DNA from: Chloracidobacterium sp. UBA3360 | GTDB lineage: Bacteria > Acidobacteriota > Blastocatellia > Pyrinomonadales > Pyrinomonadaceae | Assembly: GCA_002360555.1 (NCBI GenBank) | Contig: DEQS01000045.1 | Coordinates: forward strand, 1-56,845 | Direction: 5' to 3' | DNA: 56,845 nucleotides | Shown: in pieces, positions 40,372 through 47,150 of the stretch | How positions within the stretch are numbered: position 1 is the stretch's first letter | How the letters are laid out: each line of letters begins with the position of its first letter | The notes under the pieces: model-generated | Seen by the model: only the letters and a program-made list of their open reading frames with translations | Databases searched by the model: none | What the model was told of the DNA's origin: nothing | Translations under genes and position numbers: made by a program

Positions 40372-40405
40372 ATTATATGGTTTTCTTGACAAGTTGACAA
40401 GAAAA
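40372..40405 (-). promoter_or_regulatory. toxin-antitoxin promoter with an overlapping operator
   Basis: On the reverse strand TTGTCA (40395-40400), 17 bases, then TATAAT (40372-40377) make a near-consensus promoter. The -35 lies inside a perfect inverted repeat TTTTCTTG (40381-40388) / CAAGAAAA (40398-40405), and TTGACAAG is repeated in tandem. Transcription should begin at 40365 or so, one base before the antitoxin ATG. Confidence 0.75.
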
Positions 40406-40406
40406 T

Positions 40407-41162
40407 TCAGCCCTTTTTAAGCGAACGCCGGACGAGGAAAGCAAATTGAGGAACGATCAGGCAGGCCACCATCCAAACAAGCGCGAACGATATTTCTCTT
40501 TCGCCCGAAACTGTAATTACCTTAATGGCCCCTTGGACGACGAAGTGTAGAATTGCAGGTGCCCAAATCGTATTGCCGCCAAGTTCAAACAAGTGGGCTA
40601 ATGGAAACGTGATAGCGATTGATAATAGCAACCCGGCAGAAGCGACCTGCCACGGAAGTGTGAGGAACATGAACAGGTGAGCGACGGCGAAGGGGATCGC
40701 TGCAAGCATACTGGCCCTCCAAAACGTGCGCCCTTGTCGAATTCGGCGAAAAAGAAATCCTCGAAACAACACCTCCTCCGCCATCCCGCCTTGGGCAAAA
40801 AGGCCTAGAAGTTGCCAGTACAAATTGCTCTGAAGACCTAATTCCGAATCCGTTATCCATGCATAAAGTGGGAAAACGGCCAGTAATACCGACGCAATGA
40901 CCAAAGCAATAGAAATTCCTCGATAGCATGGAAGGCCAAAGCCAATGCTTCGTATTGCTGAACCAATATTCCCCTGAAAGAACAGAATTTCAATGGAAAG
41001 CGTAACGACGATGATGATAAATGCTATAAGTATTCCGGACTGGCCGCGGTCACTTTTTAAGATTGCTCCGAGGAATTGAAACAAGGCAAACAAAATTGCC
41101 ACGCCAACTAGGAGTTTTAACCTTGACTGCGGAGTTGAAACGGTGGATTCAGACTCAGGCAT
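40407..41162 (-). CDS. CPBP-family intramembrane metalloprotease
   Basis: From ATG 41162 the 251-residue protein has about eight membrane helices. Motif 1 EEVLFRGFLFRR (Glu129-Glu130, Arg134) and motif 2 FAVAHLFMF (His162) are the signature of CAAX protease and bacteriocin-processing (CPBP/Abi) enzymes, which process or protect against small peptides. The TTG at 41204 would add 14 residues. It overlaps the upstream membrane gene by eight bases. Its proximity to the toxin-antitoxin pair may be chance. Confidence 0.85.
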   Translation of the reverse strand: MPESESTVSTPQSRLKLLVGVAILFALFQFLGAILKSDRGQSGILIAFIIIVVTLSIEILFFQGNIGSAIRSIGFGLPCYRGISIALVIASVLLAVFPLYAWITDSELGLQSNLYWQLLGLFAQGGMAEEVLFRGFLFRRIRQGRTFWRASMLAAIPFAVAHLFMFLTLPWQVASAGLLLSIAITFPLAHLFELGGNTIWAPAILHFVVQGAIKVITVSGEREISFALVWMVACLIVPQFAFLVRRSLKKG

Positions 41163-41721
41163 TAACTTTAGTTTTTGAGGCAGTGAGGAAAATTCCAATG
41201 CCAATGATCATTAATCCCAGATTTCGTAAGCTACTTCCCAGTGTCTGAAAGATAACCGGAAACGTCGAAATGCTAAATAGCAAATTCAGCAATAACCCTA
41301 GCACAAACGCCGCAACACCCGTTCGAGAAAGCACCCGTAGGCGTAGCGAATCAAGTCCGAAAAGTAAGCCGCCAGCTATCATCATGCCGCCATGTAATAT
41401 GTATATTGGGCCAAGCTGCCGCCAAAGGTCATCATAAGAAGCAGTAGAATTTTCGAGAGCAACGAGCGTACTGTGCGAGAAATATATGAAAGAAACGCCG
41501 TAGAGTAGAGCCCCTAAAAGCCCATACCAATGAAGAGAGCTTTTTTGAACAAAACAAAGCCCAACGATAAGAAACGGCATTGCCACAAACGCCGAATAGT
41601 TGATCAGGAGCTGGTCAAAGGTAAAACCGCCGTTGATCCATTCAAGAACATCGGAGATGAAATGAAGTCCTGGGGCAATTATCGAGACTGTTCAAATAAT
41701 CCAATTCAAGTTTCGCTGCAT
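41155..41721 (-). pseudogene. membrane protein gene with an in-frame TGA at codon 10
   Basis: A complete frame runs from ATG 41721 (MQRNLNWII, stop, TVSIIAPGLHFISDVLEWI) to the stop at 41155, interrupted only by TGA at 41692-41694. The residues on both sides look like one protein, so the TGA probably replaces a Trp TGG codon. Without it the protein has 188 residues with four or five membrane helices. Translation from the GTG at 41586 or ATG 41580 would give about 143 residues without the first extracytoplasmic segment. It is either a nonsense mutation or a sequencing error. Confidence 0.7.
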
Positions 41722-41747
41722 CTGTTTGGCCCCGTACACAATATACG

Positions 41748-42884
41748 CTAGTCCGCAAACGCCACTGTCAGTTGTTTTAGCTTCATAGAATCGCTTTTAT
41801 CGAGGTCATCGATTCCTTCGCGGTTGATGTAGTTGTAGAGGATGTCGCGTTGTTGGGGGGTGAAACCGGCTTCCCGGATCTGGTAGCGGAGATCGCGTTC
41901 GTTTGCTTCGACGTGGGCCCCGGCGGCGGAGACGACGTTTTCTTCGATCATGATCGAGCCCATGTCGTCGGCACCAAATCGAAGTGCCGTCTGGCCGAGC
42001 TTGAGGCCTTGGGTCAGCCAAGACGCCTGGATGTGCTGGACGTTGTCGAGGAACAATCGCGAGACGGCGACCATTTGTAGGTAATCGATCCCGGTCGGTT
42101 CTTCGGTGATCTTGCGGCCGAGAGCGGTGTTTTCGCGTTGAAATGTCCAGGGGATAAAGGCTGTAAATCCGCCCGTCTCGTCTTGTACATCGCGGATGCG
42201 TTGGAGATGTCTGACACGGTGCTCGATCTTGTCCCCTATGCCGAACATCATAGTCGCCGTCGAGATCAACCCGACTTTATGAACGGCACGCATTACGTCG
42301 AGCCATTCCTGTGTGTTGCATTTGGTCGAGACGCGGGCACGGACCTCGTCGTCGAGGATCTCGCCGCCGCCGCCCGGCAGAGAATTCAAACCGGCGTCTT
42401 TGAGCCGCTGCATGATCGTCTCGTAATCGAGCCCGGAAATGAGATGAATATTATGTATCTCAGGCGGCGAAAAACAATGCAATTGAAATTTGGGGTATTT
42501 GGCGTGCAGTGTCGAGAGCAGATTTTCGTACCACTCAATATTAAAATCGGGGTGCAGCCCGCCCTGCATCAGCACACCGGTACCGCCAATGGCAATGGTC
42601 TCATCGATGCGTTTTTCAATCTCTTCGATCGAGTGGACGTACGTTTCCGGCTTTCCAGGCCGCCGGTAAAACGCGCAAAATGTGCAGACAACGTTACAAA
42701 CGTTAGTGTAATTAATGTTGCGGTCGATGATATAGGTCACGACATCGCCCGGATTTTTCCGTTGGCGTATCTCGTCTGCCGCGAGCCCGATGCGGACAAA
42801 ATCTTTCGATTCGAGCAAGGCTGTACAATCTTCGGAGGTCAAACGTTCGCCGGCGATGGCTTTCTCAAGAATTGGTTGGATCAT
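41748..42884 (-). CDS. mqnC: cyclic dehypoxanthinyl futalosine synthase
   Basis: MqnC is the radical SAM enzyme of the futalosine menaquinone pathway that cyclises dehypoxanthinyl futalosine. The 378-residue protein from ATG 42884 has CNVVCTFC (Cys63, Cys67, Cys70) for the 4Fe-4S cluster, then FYRRPGK, GGTGVLMQGGLHPD, SLPGGGGEIL and TATMMFGIGD, all characteristic. The GTG three codons upstream is in frame but a purine-rich AAGTGGA site fits the ATG. With mqnA at 44207 it shows that the organism makes menaquinone this way. Confidence 0.96.
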   Translation of the reverse strand: MIQPILEKAIAGERLTSEDCTALLESKDFVRIGLAADEIRQRKNPGDVVTYIIDRNINYTNVCNVVCTFCAFYRRPGKPETYVHSIEEIEKRIDETIAIGGTGVLMQGGLHPDFNIEWYENLLSTLHAKYPKFQLHCFSPPEIHNIHLISGLDYETIMQRLKDAGLNSLPGGGGEILDDEVRARVSTKCNTQEWLDVMRAVHKVGLISTATMMFGIGDKIEHRVRHLQRIRDVQDETGGFTAFIPWTFQRENTALGRKITEEPTGIDYLQMVAVSRLFLDNVQHIQASWLTQGLKLGQTALRFGADDMGSIMIEENVVSAAGAHVEANERDLRYQIREAGFTPQQRDILYNYINREGIDDLDKSDSMKLKQLTVAFAD

Positions 42885-42925
42885 GGTTTCCACTTAATTT
42901 TGATTCTATCAAAACGCTCTAAGAA

Positions 42926-42971
42926 TTCACCACATAGCCACGACAGGACACTGAGAGAATTATGTGGTGAA
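42926..42971. repeat. inverted repeat upstream of mqnC
   Basis: TTCACCACATA (42926-42936) and TATGTGGTGAA (42961-42971) are perfect 11-base inverted arms around 24 bases; AAGAAT/ATTCTT extend it outward. It resembles the CCACAGAG-type palindromes in the window, and stands between mqnC and the divergent gene at 42981. Confidence 0.7.
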
Positions 42972-42980
42972 ATATTCTTG

Positions 42981-43499
42981 ATGGCCGCAAGTGTGAAATT
43001 CAAAACAAAGCTCACGAGATCTCCGGCTGATTCGGGCTGGCATTTTCTGGTCGTGGATCGGGAGATCGTCGCCAAGCTCGCGTTCACCGGCAAGTTCAAG
43101 CGTATCGTTTGCACGATCAACGGCAAAGAGCCATTTCAATGTGCTCTGCTGCCGTCGGGCGACTTGTTTTACATCATCGTTAACAAGAAAAAACGTGATG
43201 CGATCGGTATCGCCGCGGGCGACACTGTCGATGTGCTGCTCGAAAAAGACAAAAGCAAATACGGTCTGCCGATTCCTGAGGAATTTGAAGAAGTGCTAAA
43301 ACAAGACCCCGACGGCGATAGGATGTTTCATGCTCTTTCTGAAGGAAAACAGCGGTCGATACTCTACCTGTTAGCCAAGCCGAAAGATATTGATGTCCGC
43401 ATTCACCAAGCTCTCCTGATACTCGAGCACATAAAAGAAAACGAGGGCAAGATCATCGACAAAAAACTGTACGAGGAGCTAAAGCGGCCGATGTTTTAA
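42981..43499 (+). CDS. DUF1905/YdeI-like (OmdA) protein
   Basis: From ATG 42981 the 172-residue protein has a DUF1905 domain (about 1-95: KFKTKLTRSPADSGWHFLVV, GKFKRIVCTINGKEPFQCAL) and a C-terminal YdeI/OmdA region (about 100-170, ALSEGKQRSILYLLAKPKD), a family linked to bacteriocin or envelope stress protection. The frame stays open 281 codons upstream only because it is antisense to mqnC; the ATG here fits the domain start. It is four bases from the next gene. Confidence 0.82.
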   Translation: MAASVKFKTKLTRSPADSGWHFLVVDREIVAKLAFTGKFKRIVCTINGKEPFQCALLPSGDLFYIIVNKKKRDAIGIAAGDTVDVLLEKDKSKYGLPIPEEFEEVLKQDPDGDRMFHALSEGKQRSILYLLAKPKDIDVRIHQALLILEHIKENEGKIIDKKLYEELKRPMF

Positions 43500-43503
43500 C
43501 GGG

Positions 43504-43923
43504 ATGAACGACGAGCTTGCACTACTCGAGTCCGAATACGACGCGCTTTGCCAACGGGTGAAACCCTGTGCGTCCAAATATACGTTACTAACCGAGCGTC
43601 AGGATAACGGCAGCCCGCACGTCGAATTTTCAGGCGGCGAATATCACTACATCGTGACCGAACGCGGATTAGACCTAGAAAGCAGATCGACCGCCGACAG
43701 GTCTGAGATACTGTACTGGATGGTCTATGACCTGACGTTCTGGATGGGCGTTGCTTACGAATTCAAAAACCGCATAGATGGGCCGGACGTGCGCCGTGTA
43801 ATATTTGACCATTGGCTCGATCTGATGAAAAAAGCCGATCTGGCATTTGCCGACCGGCTCAAAGTACATATTGCTGAGACCCTCGATAAAAATCCGTTCA
43901 TCGATCAGGATCCGCTTGGCTGA
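43504..43923 (+). CDS. Imm63-like immunity protein
   Basis: The 139-residue protein matches the pattern of the Imm63 family, immunity partners of polymorphic toxins: EYHYIVTERGLDLESRSTAD, SEILYWMVYDLTFWMGVAYE, EFKNRIDGPDVRRVIFDHWL and a C-terminal helix. There is no signal peptide. No toxin gene is in the window, so this is an orphan or a domesticated copy. It follows the YdeI-like gene by four bases and shares a 19-base tail overlap with the opposite-strand gene. Confidence 0.65.
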   Translation: MNDELALLESEYDALCQRVKPCASKYTLLTERQDNGSPHVEFSGGEYHYIVTERGLDLESRSTADRSEILYWMVYDLTFWMGVAYEFKNRIDGPDVRRVIFDHWLDLMKKADLAFADRLKVHIAETLDKNPFIDQDPLG

Positions 43924-44135
43924 ACGGCCTCTTTCTTTCGATTTACAAAAAACGCGATCGCACCGAACACTGCGGCCATACAAATAAATACGATGCCGAT
44001 CACCGGATCGTCGGGCAGTTTTGACCCTTTGAACCCTATGTTCAAACCAAAAAGGTAGTTTAGAAAAGTACCGAGCGCCGCTAGCCCAAAAGCAACGACG
44101 CTAAGATTAACGACTAGGACAAGAAAGTTTTTCAT
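43905..44135 (-). CDS. small membrane protein (two helices)
   Basis: The 76-residue protein has two hydrophobic helices (about 4-31 and 45-64), a short loop between them (GLNIGFKGSKLPDDPV), and a charged tail (NRKKEAVQPSGS). The basic tail suggests a cytoplasmic C-terminus. It lies between the Imm63-like gene, which it overlaps tail to tail, and mqnA. I do not recognise a family. Confidence 0.55.
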   Translation of the reverse strand: MKNFLVLVVNLSVVAFGLAALGTFLNYLFGLNIGFKGSKLPDDPVIGIVFICMAAVFGAIAFFVNRKKEAVQPSGS

Positions 44136-44206
44136 CTTTTAGCTCCAAAAAATATGATGTGTAGAACATTTTTTGAACGCCCGCCGCCGTATCGTCTTGC
44201 AGAATT

Positions 44207-44992
44207 TTACAAAAATGCGAGTTCACGATTTTTAGCTATCAGGCCGTGTTTCGCCGCAAGCTCAAAATACAACTCCATACCGCGACGCATCGAATCGTTG
44301 ATGGAGTAAGAGATATTTTCGGTCAGATAGCTTTTCATCTCGTCACGGCTCAGGCCGATCTCGGCTGCGTAATTTGCGGCGATATCTTCAGCGTGAGTAA
44401 GCCCTTCGTCACGCGCTGCCGCGAGATCTATCGGACAAGTCTCACGCCGCGTCATCCACATCGCGAAAACAAATCCGAGCCCGGTGTGTTGATGCCATAA
44501 TTCAGCAAGGTCAAATTTTTTATATCGCGACTCGTCGATCATCAACGCGGGATCACCGATCAGCAGCGCCGCATCTGATGTTGCAAGCATCGCGTCGATA
44601 TCAGGTTCGGCGTCTATCCACTCAGGTTCAAAACCTAGAAATTCGCGAAAGATGATCTTTGTCAGGACGACAGATGTCTTTGACGAAACGTCCAATGCGA
44701 CGCTTTTAACGTCTGAGAGATCCTCGCCTTTTGTCACGAGACAAACGCTGCGGACTCGCTGTTTTGCACCGACGCACACGTCGGATATCAGCCGCACATC
44801 GTCGATCATCTGATACGCAATGACCGGCACGAGGGCGGCGTCAACGCGATCTTCGGCAAGCAGTTCGGCGGATCTCGCGGGGGCGTTATCGAGTATCAGT
44901 TCGACACTGCCGCGATTGGAGCCATAAAGAAACGACCAAACGAGCGGGGCGGTGTTTGAATAGCTAGATGCGGATATCCGGGGTGTTTTCAT
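44207..44992 (-). CDS. mqnA: chorismate dehydratase
   Basis: MqnA opens the futalosine pathway by dehydrating chorismate to 3-enolpyruvyl-benzoate. From ATG 44992 the 261-residue protein has the family opening RISASSYSNTAPLVWSF, the VDAALVPVIAYQ segment, and a periplasmic-binding-like second half (SSKTSVVLTKIIFREFLG, DAALLIGDPALM). The longer frame to 45016 would not improve the fit. It is separated from mqnC by three unrelated genes, an insertion between two pathway genes. Confidence 0.93.
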   Translation of the reverse strand: MKTPRISASSYSNTAPLVWSFLYGSNRGSVELILDNAPARSAELLAEDRVDAALVPVIAYQMIDDVRLISDVCVGAKQRVRSVCLVTKGEDLSDVKSVALDVSSKTSVVLTKIIFREFLGFEPEWIDAEPDIDAMLATSDAALLIGDPALMIDESRYKKFDLAELWHQHTGLGFVFAMWMTRRETCPIDLAAARDEGLTHAEDIAANYAAEIGLSRDEMKSYLTENISYSINDSMRRGMELYFELAAKHGLIAKNRELAFL

Positions 44993-45052
44993 TGTGAAAT
45001 AAGAATTTTCACGCAAAGAGTCTAATAACGCAAAACTGATACGCGTGGTCCG

Positions 45053-45081
45053 TTGGCGAATGATGAATTGTCTACTATTCT
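45053..45081 (+). promoter_or_regulatory. promoter ending at the GTG of the cyclase gene
   Basis: TTGGCG (45053-45058), 17 bases, then TATTCT (45076-45081) is a reasonable sigma-70 promoter. The transcription start would fall at about the GTG 45088, with no space for a ribosome-binding site. Confidence 0.5.
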
Positions 45082-45087
45082 ATCGTT

Positions 45088-45726
45088 GTGAAAATATACG
45101 ATATCACTGTCGCGATTAGCGCCGATGTGCCGATCTATAAGGGCGACCCGGGCGTTGAGGTCACGTCTTTCAAATCGATCGCCGACGGCTCATCTGCAAA
45201 CGTGTCGCACATCTCGCTCGGTGTGCATACTGCAACGCACATCGACGCGCCAAACCATTTCATCGACGGTGCAAAACGCATCCACGAGATCGACCCCGAG
45301 AAACTCGTCGGCCCGTGTCGCGTCATCGAGGTGCCTGAGGATGTTGTCGCTATCGAACCTGAGCACGTCGGTGATATTGCGGGGATGACGAGGGTGCTTT
45401 TTAAGACGCGCAATTCGGCTTTTTGGGCGACCCCGCAGGATGGGTTCAGAACAGATTTTAGTTATCTGACACCGGCGACGTCGAAATTGCTCGTCGATAA
45501 CGGCGTCGTCCTCGTAGGCATCGATTACCTCTCGATTGAAAAAAGCGGCTCGCCCGGACATCCGGTGCATATCACGCTACTTGAAAAAGAGGTCGTTATT
45601 CTCGAAGGCGTCGATCTCCGCGAGGTCAAAGGCGGTGATTATGGTCTGATCTGTATGCCGCTGAAATACATCGGCGGTGGAGGTGACGGCTCTCCTGCGC
45701 GAACAATGCTTTGGCATAACGAATGA
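45088..45726 (+). CDS. cyclase-family hydrolase (kynurenine formamidase-like)
   Basis: The 212-residue enzyme belongs to the PF04199 cyclase family, which includes N-formylkynurenine formamidase KynB. The metal site HTATHIDAPNHF (His47, His51, Asp53, His57) is intact, as is the PVHITLLEKEVVILEGVDL core and C-terminal GLICMPLKYIGGGGDGSPAR. It starts at GTG 45088, which coincides with the predicted transcription start. Its last four bases overlap the ATL gene. Substrate could be N-formylkynurenine or another amide. Confidence 0.87.
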   Translation: MKIYDITVAISADVPIYKGDPGVEVTSFKSIADGSSANVSHISLGVHTATHIDAPNHFIDGAKRIHEIDPEKLVGPCRVIEVPEDVVAIEPEHVGDIAGMTRVLFKTRNSAFWATPQDGFRTDFSYLTPATSKLLVDNGVVLVGIDYLSIEKSGSPGHPVHITLLEKEVVILEGVDLREVKGGDYGLICMPLKYIGGGGDGSPARTMLWHNE

Positions 45727-46088
45727 ACGTCAACGACCCGCTATACCGCGAACGTGCGTTTGCCGTCGTCCGCCGGATCCCAAAGGGCCGGGTTATGACA
45801 TACGGCCAGCTAGCGATCGTACTTGGCGAGGGCTACACCGCCCGCACCGTCGGCTATGTAATGCATGCGTCAGACGATGATGTCCCGTGGCAGCGGGTAA
45901 TAAATTCGCAAGGGAAATGCTCCACCGGAAAGCTCACGATCCCGATCAACTTACAGCAGGAATTACTCGAAGCCGAAGGCGTAATTTTTAACGCAGCGGG
46001 AAGATGCGATCTAGGAATTTTCCAATGGTGGCCGGAGGGTTTTGAACCTAAGGACGACGAGCAGATCAGCCTATTCGACGGTGATTAA
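45723..46088 (+). CDS. alkyltransferase-like (ATL) protein
   Basis: The 121-residue protein has the DNA-binding domain of O6-alkylguanine-DNA alkyltransferase, but the active-site PCHR is PWQR (Pro55-Trp56), so it cannot take the alkyl group. ATL proteins flip out O6-alkylguanine and hand it to nucleotide excision repair. The helix-turn-helix region VMTYGQLAIVLGEGYTARTV and VINSQGKCSTG support this. It starts inside the end of the cyclase gene (ATGA overlap). Confidence 0.9.
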   Translation: MNVNDPLYRERAFAVVRRIPKGRVMTYGQLAIVLGEGYTARTVGYVMHASDDDVPWQRVINSQGKCSTGKLTIPINLQQELLEAEGVIFNAAGRCDLGIFQWWPEGFEPKDDEQISLFDGD

Positions 46089-46135
46089 GCGATTTCTTTT
46101 CATTGTGCATTCTTAACTTTTCATTTTGCACTGCC

Positions 46136-46984
46136 TTACCTTCCCCATTTTAACTTGTCTCTCAACACATCAAAATAGTTTCGATGGCTCGGTTGGACGA
46201 GGTTAAATGTTGCTTCGCTTTTGCGGATGACGACGCGGTCGCCGGCTTTCATCCGATGGCCGGTTTGCCCGTCGAAAGTAAGAAAGACACCCTCATTCTC
46301 TTCCTTTAGCATTAATTCGACCACAGCGGCATCGGGGATGACGATGGGGCGATTGGTGAGTGTAAATGGGCATATCGGCGTCATCACGACGGCGTTCATT
46401 GACGGGTAAATGATCGGCCCGCCCGCCGACAGATTGTATGCGGTCGAACCGGTCGGTGTCGCGACGATAAGTCCGTCTGCACGAAAAGAATTTACAAATA
46501 GTTCGTTGAGATGCACATCGATCTCGATTATGCGTGCAAGTGCGGCTTTGTTAATGACAACGTCATTGAGCACGCGACCGGCGGCCTGTCGTTCATCGCC
46601 CCTCAACAGCTCCGCCTCGAGCATCACCCGGCTGTCGATCTCATAATCGCCGGCGATGATCGCCTCGATAGCGGGGAACATCTCCTCGATACGAAAATCG
46701 GTTAGATAGCCGAGACTGCCATAGTTGATGCCCAAAACGAGGACGTCACCCGAACCAATGAGCCGTGCGGTCGAGATCATCGTTCCGTCGCCCCCGAGCA
46801 CGACGATCAGGTCGGCATCTACGGTCGAATTTTCGGTATCAGACGTTCCGGCTTCGATGACCTCGCCCGCCTGATCGATGCCTTTTGTGCGTAGCCATGC
46901 CGACAGTTCGCCGGCCGTCGCCCTTGCTTCGGGGTGGTTTGGCTTTACTACAATGCCGACTGATCTGATCTCGTTACCTTTCAT
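46136..46984 (-). CDS. nadK: NAD kinase
   Basis: NadK phosphorylates NAD to NADP in the cytoplasm. From ATG 46984 the 282-residue protein has GGDGT (64-68), INYGSLGYLTDF, the LNDVVINKAAL NE-like motif, DGLIVATPTGSTAYNLSAGG and FDGQTG near the C-terminus, all in expected order. The in-frame TTG at 46993 would add three residues. It is divergent from the PpiD-like gene and convergent with ATL; the short gap to ATL has two AT-rich TTTTCATT repeats but no clear terminator. Confidence 0.95.
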   Translation of the reverse strand: MKGNEIRSVGIVVKPNHPEARATAGELSAWLRTKGIDQAGEVIEAGTSDTENSTVDADLIVVLGGDGTMISTARLIGSGDVLVLGINYGSLGYLTDFRIEEMFPAIEAIIAGDYEIDSRVMLEAELLRGDERQAAGRVLNDVVINKAALARIIEIDVHLNELFVNSFRADGLIVATPTGSTAYNLSAGGPIIYPSMNAVVMTPICPFTLTNRPIVIPDAAVVELMLKEENEGVFLTFDGQTGHRMKAGDRVVIRKSEATFNLVQPSHRNYFDVLRDKLKWGR

Positions 46985-47063
46985 TGCGCTCAATATCGAG
47001 GTTTATCATCGATGAATTATCGCGAAACTGCAAGTATTTTCGGCGCTTCGGGTGTAATTGCGT

Positions 47064-47091
47064 TTGATTTGACCGCGCTTTTTGCTAGAAT
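47064..47091 (+). promoter_or_regulatory. promoter upstream of the PpiD-like gene
   Basis: TTGATT (47064-47069), 16 bases, then TAGAAT (47086-47091). It faces the PpiD-like gene at 47151, giving a leader of about 55 bases. Confidence 0.45.
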
Positions 47092-47150
47092 TACGGTTTG
47101 TCCATACAGACTATTTTTTCCGTATTCTGAGTTAAGTTAGGTATCAATCG

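Noticed and set aside
42138..42980. Open frame of 281 codons upstream of and in frame with the YdeI-like gene
   Set aside because: It is antisense to mqnC, whose radical SAM motifs fix the coding strand; the domain and a good ATG begin at 42981.
46097..46131. TTTTCATT direct repeats between the ATL and nadK genes as a terminator or element
   Set aside because: The repeats are short and AT-rich, and pairing is limited to about five bases, too weak for a call.
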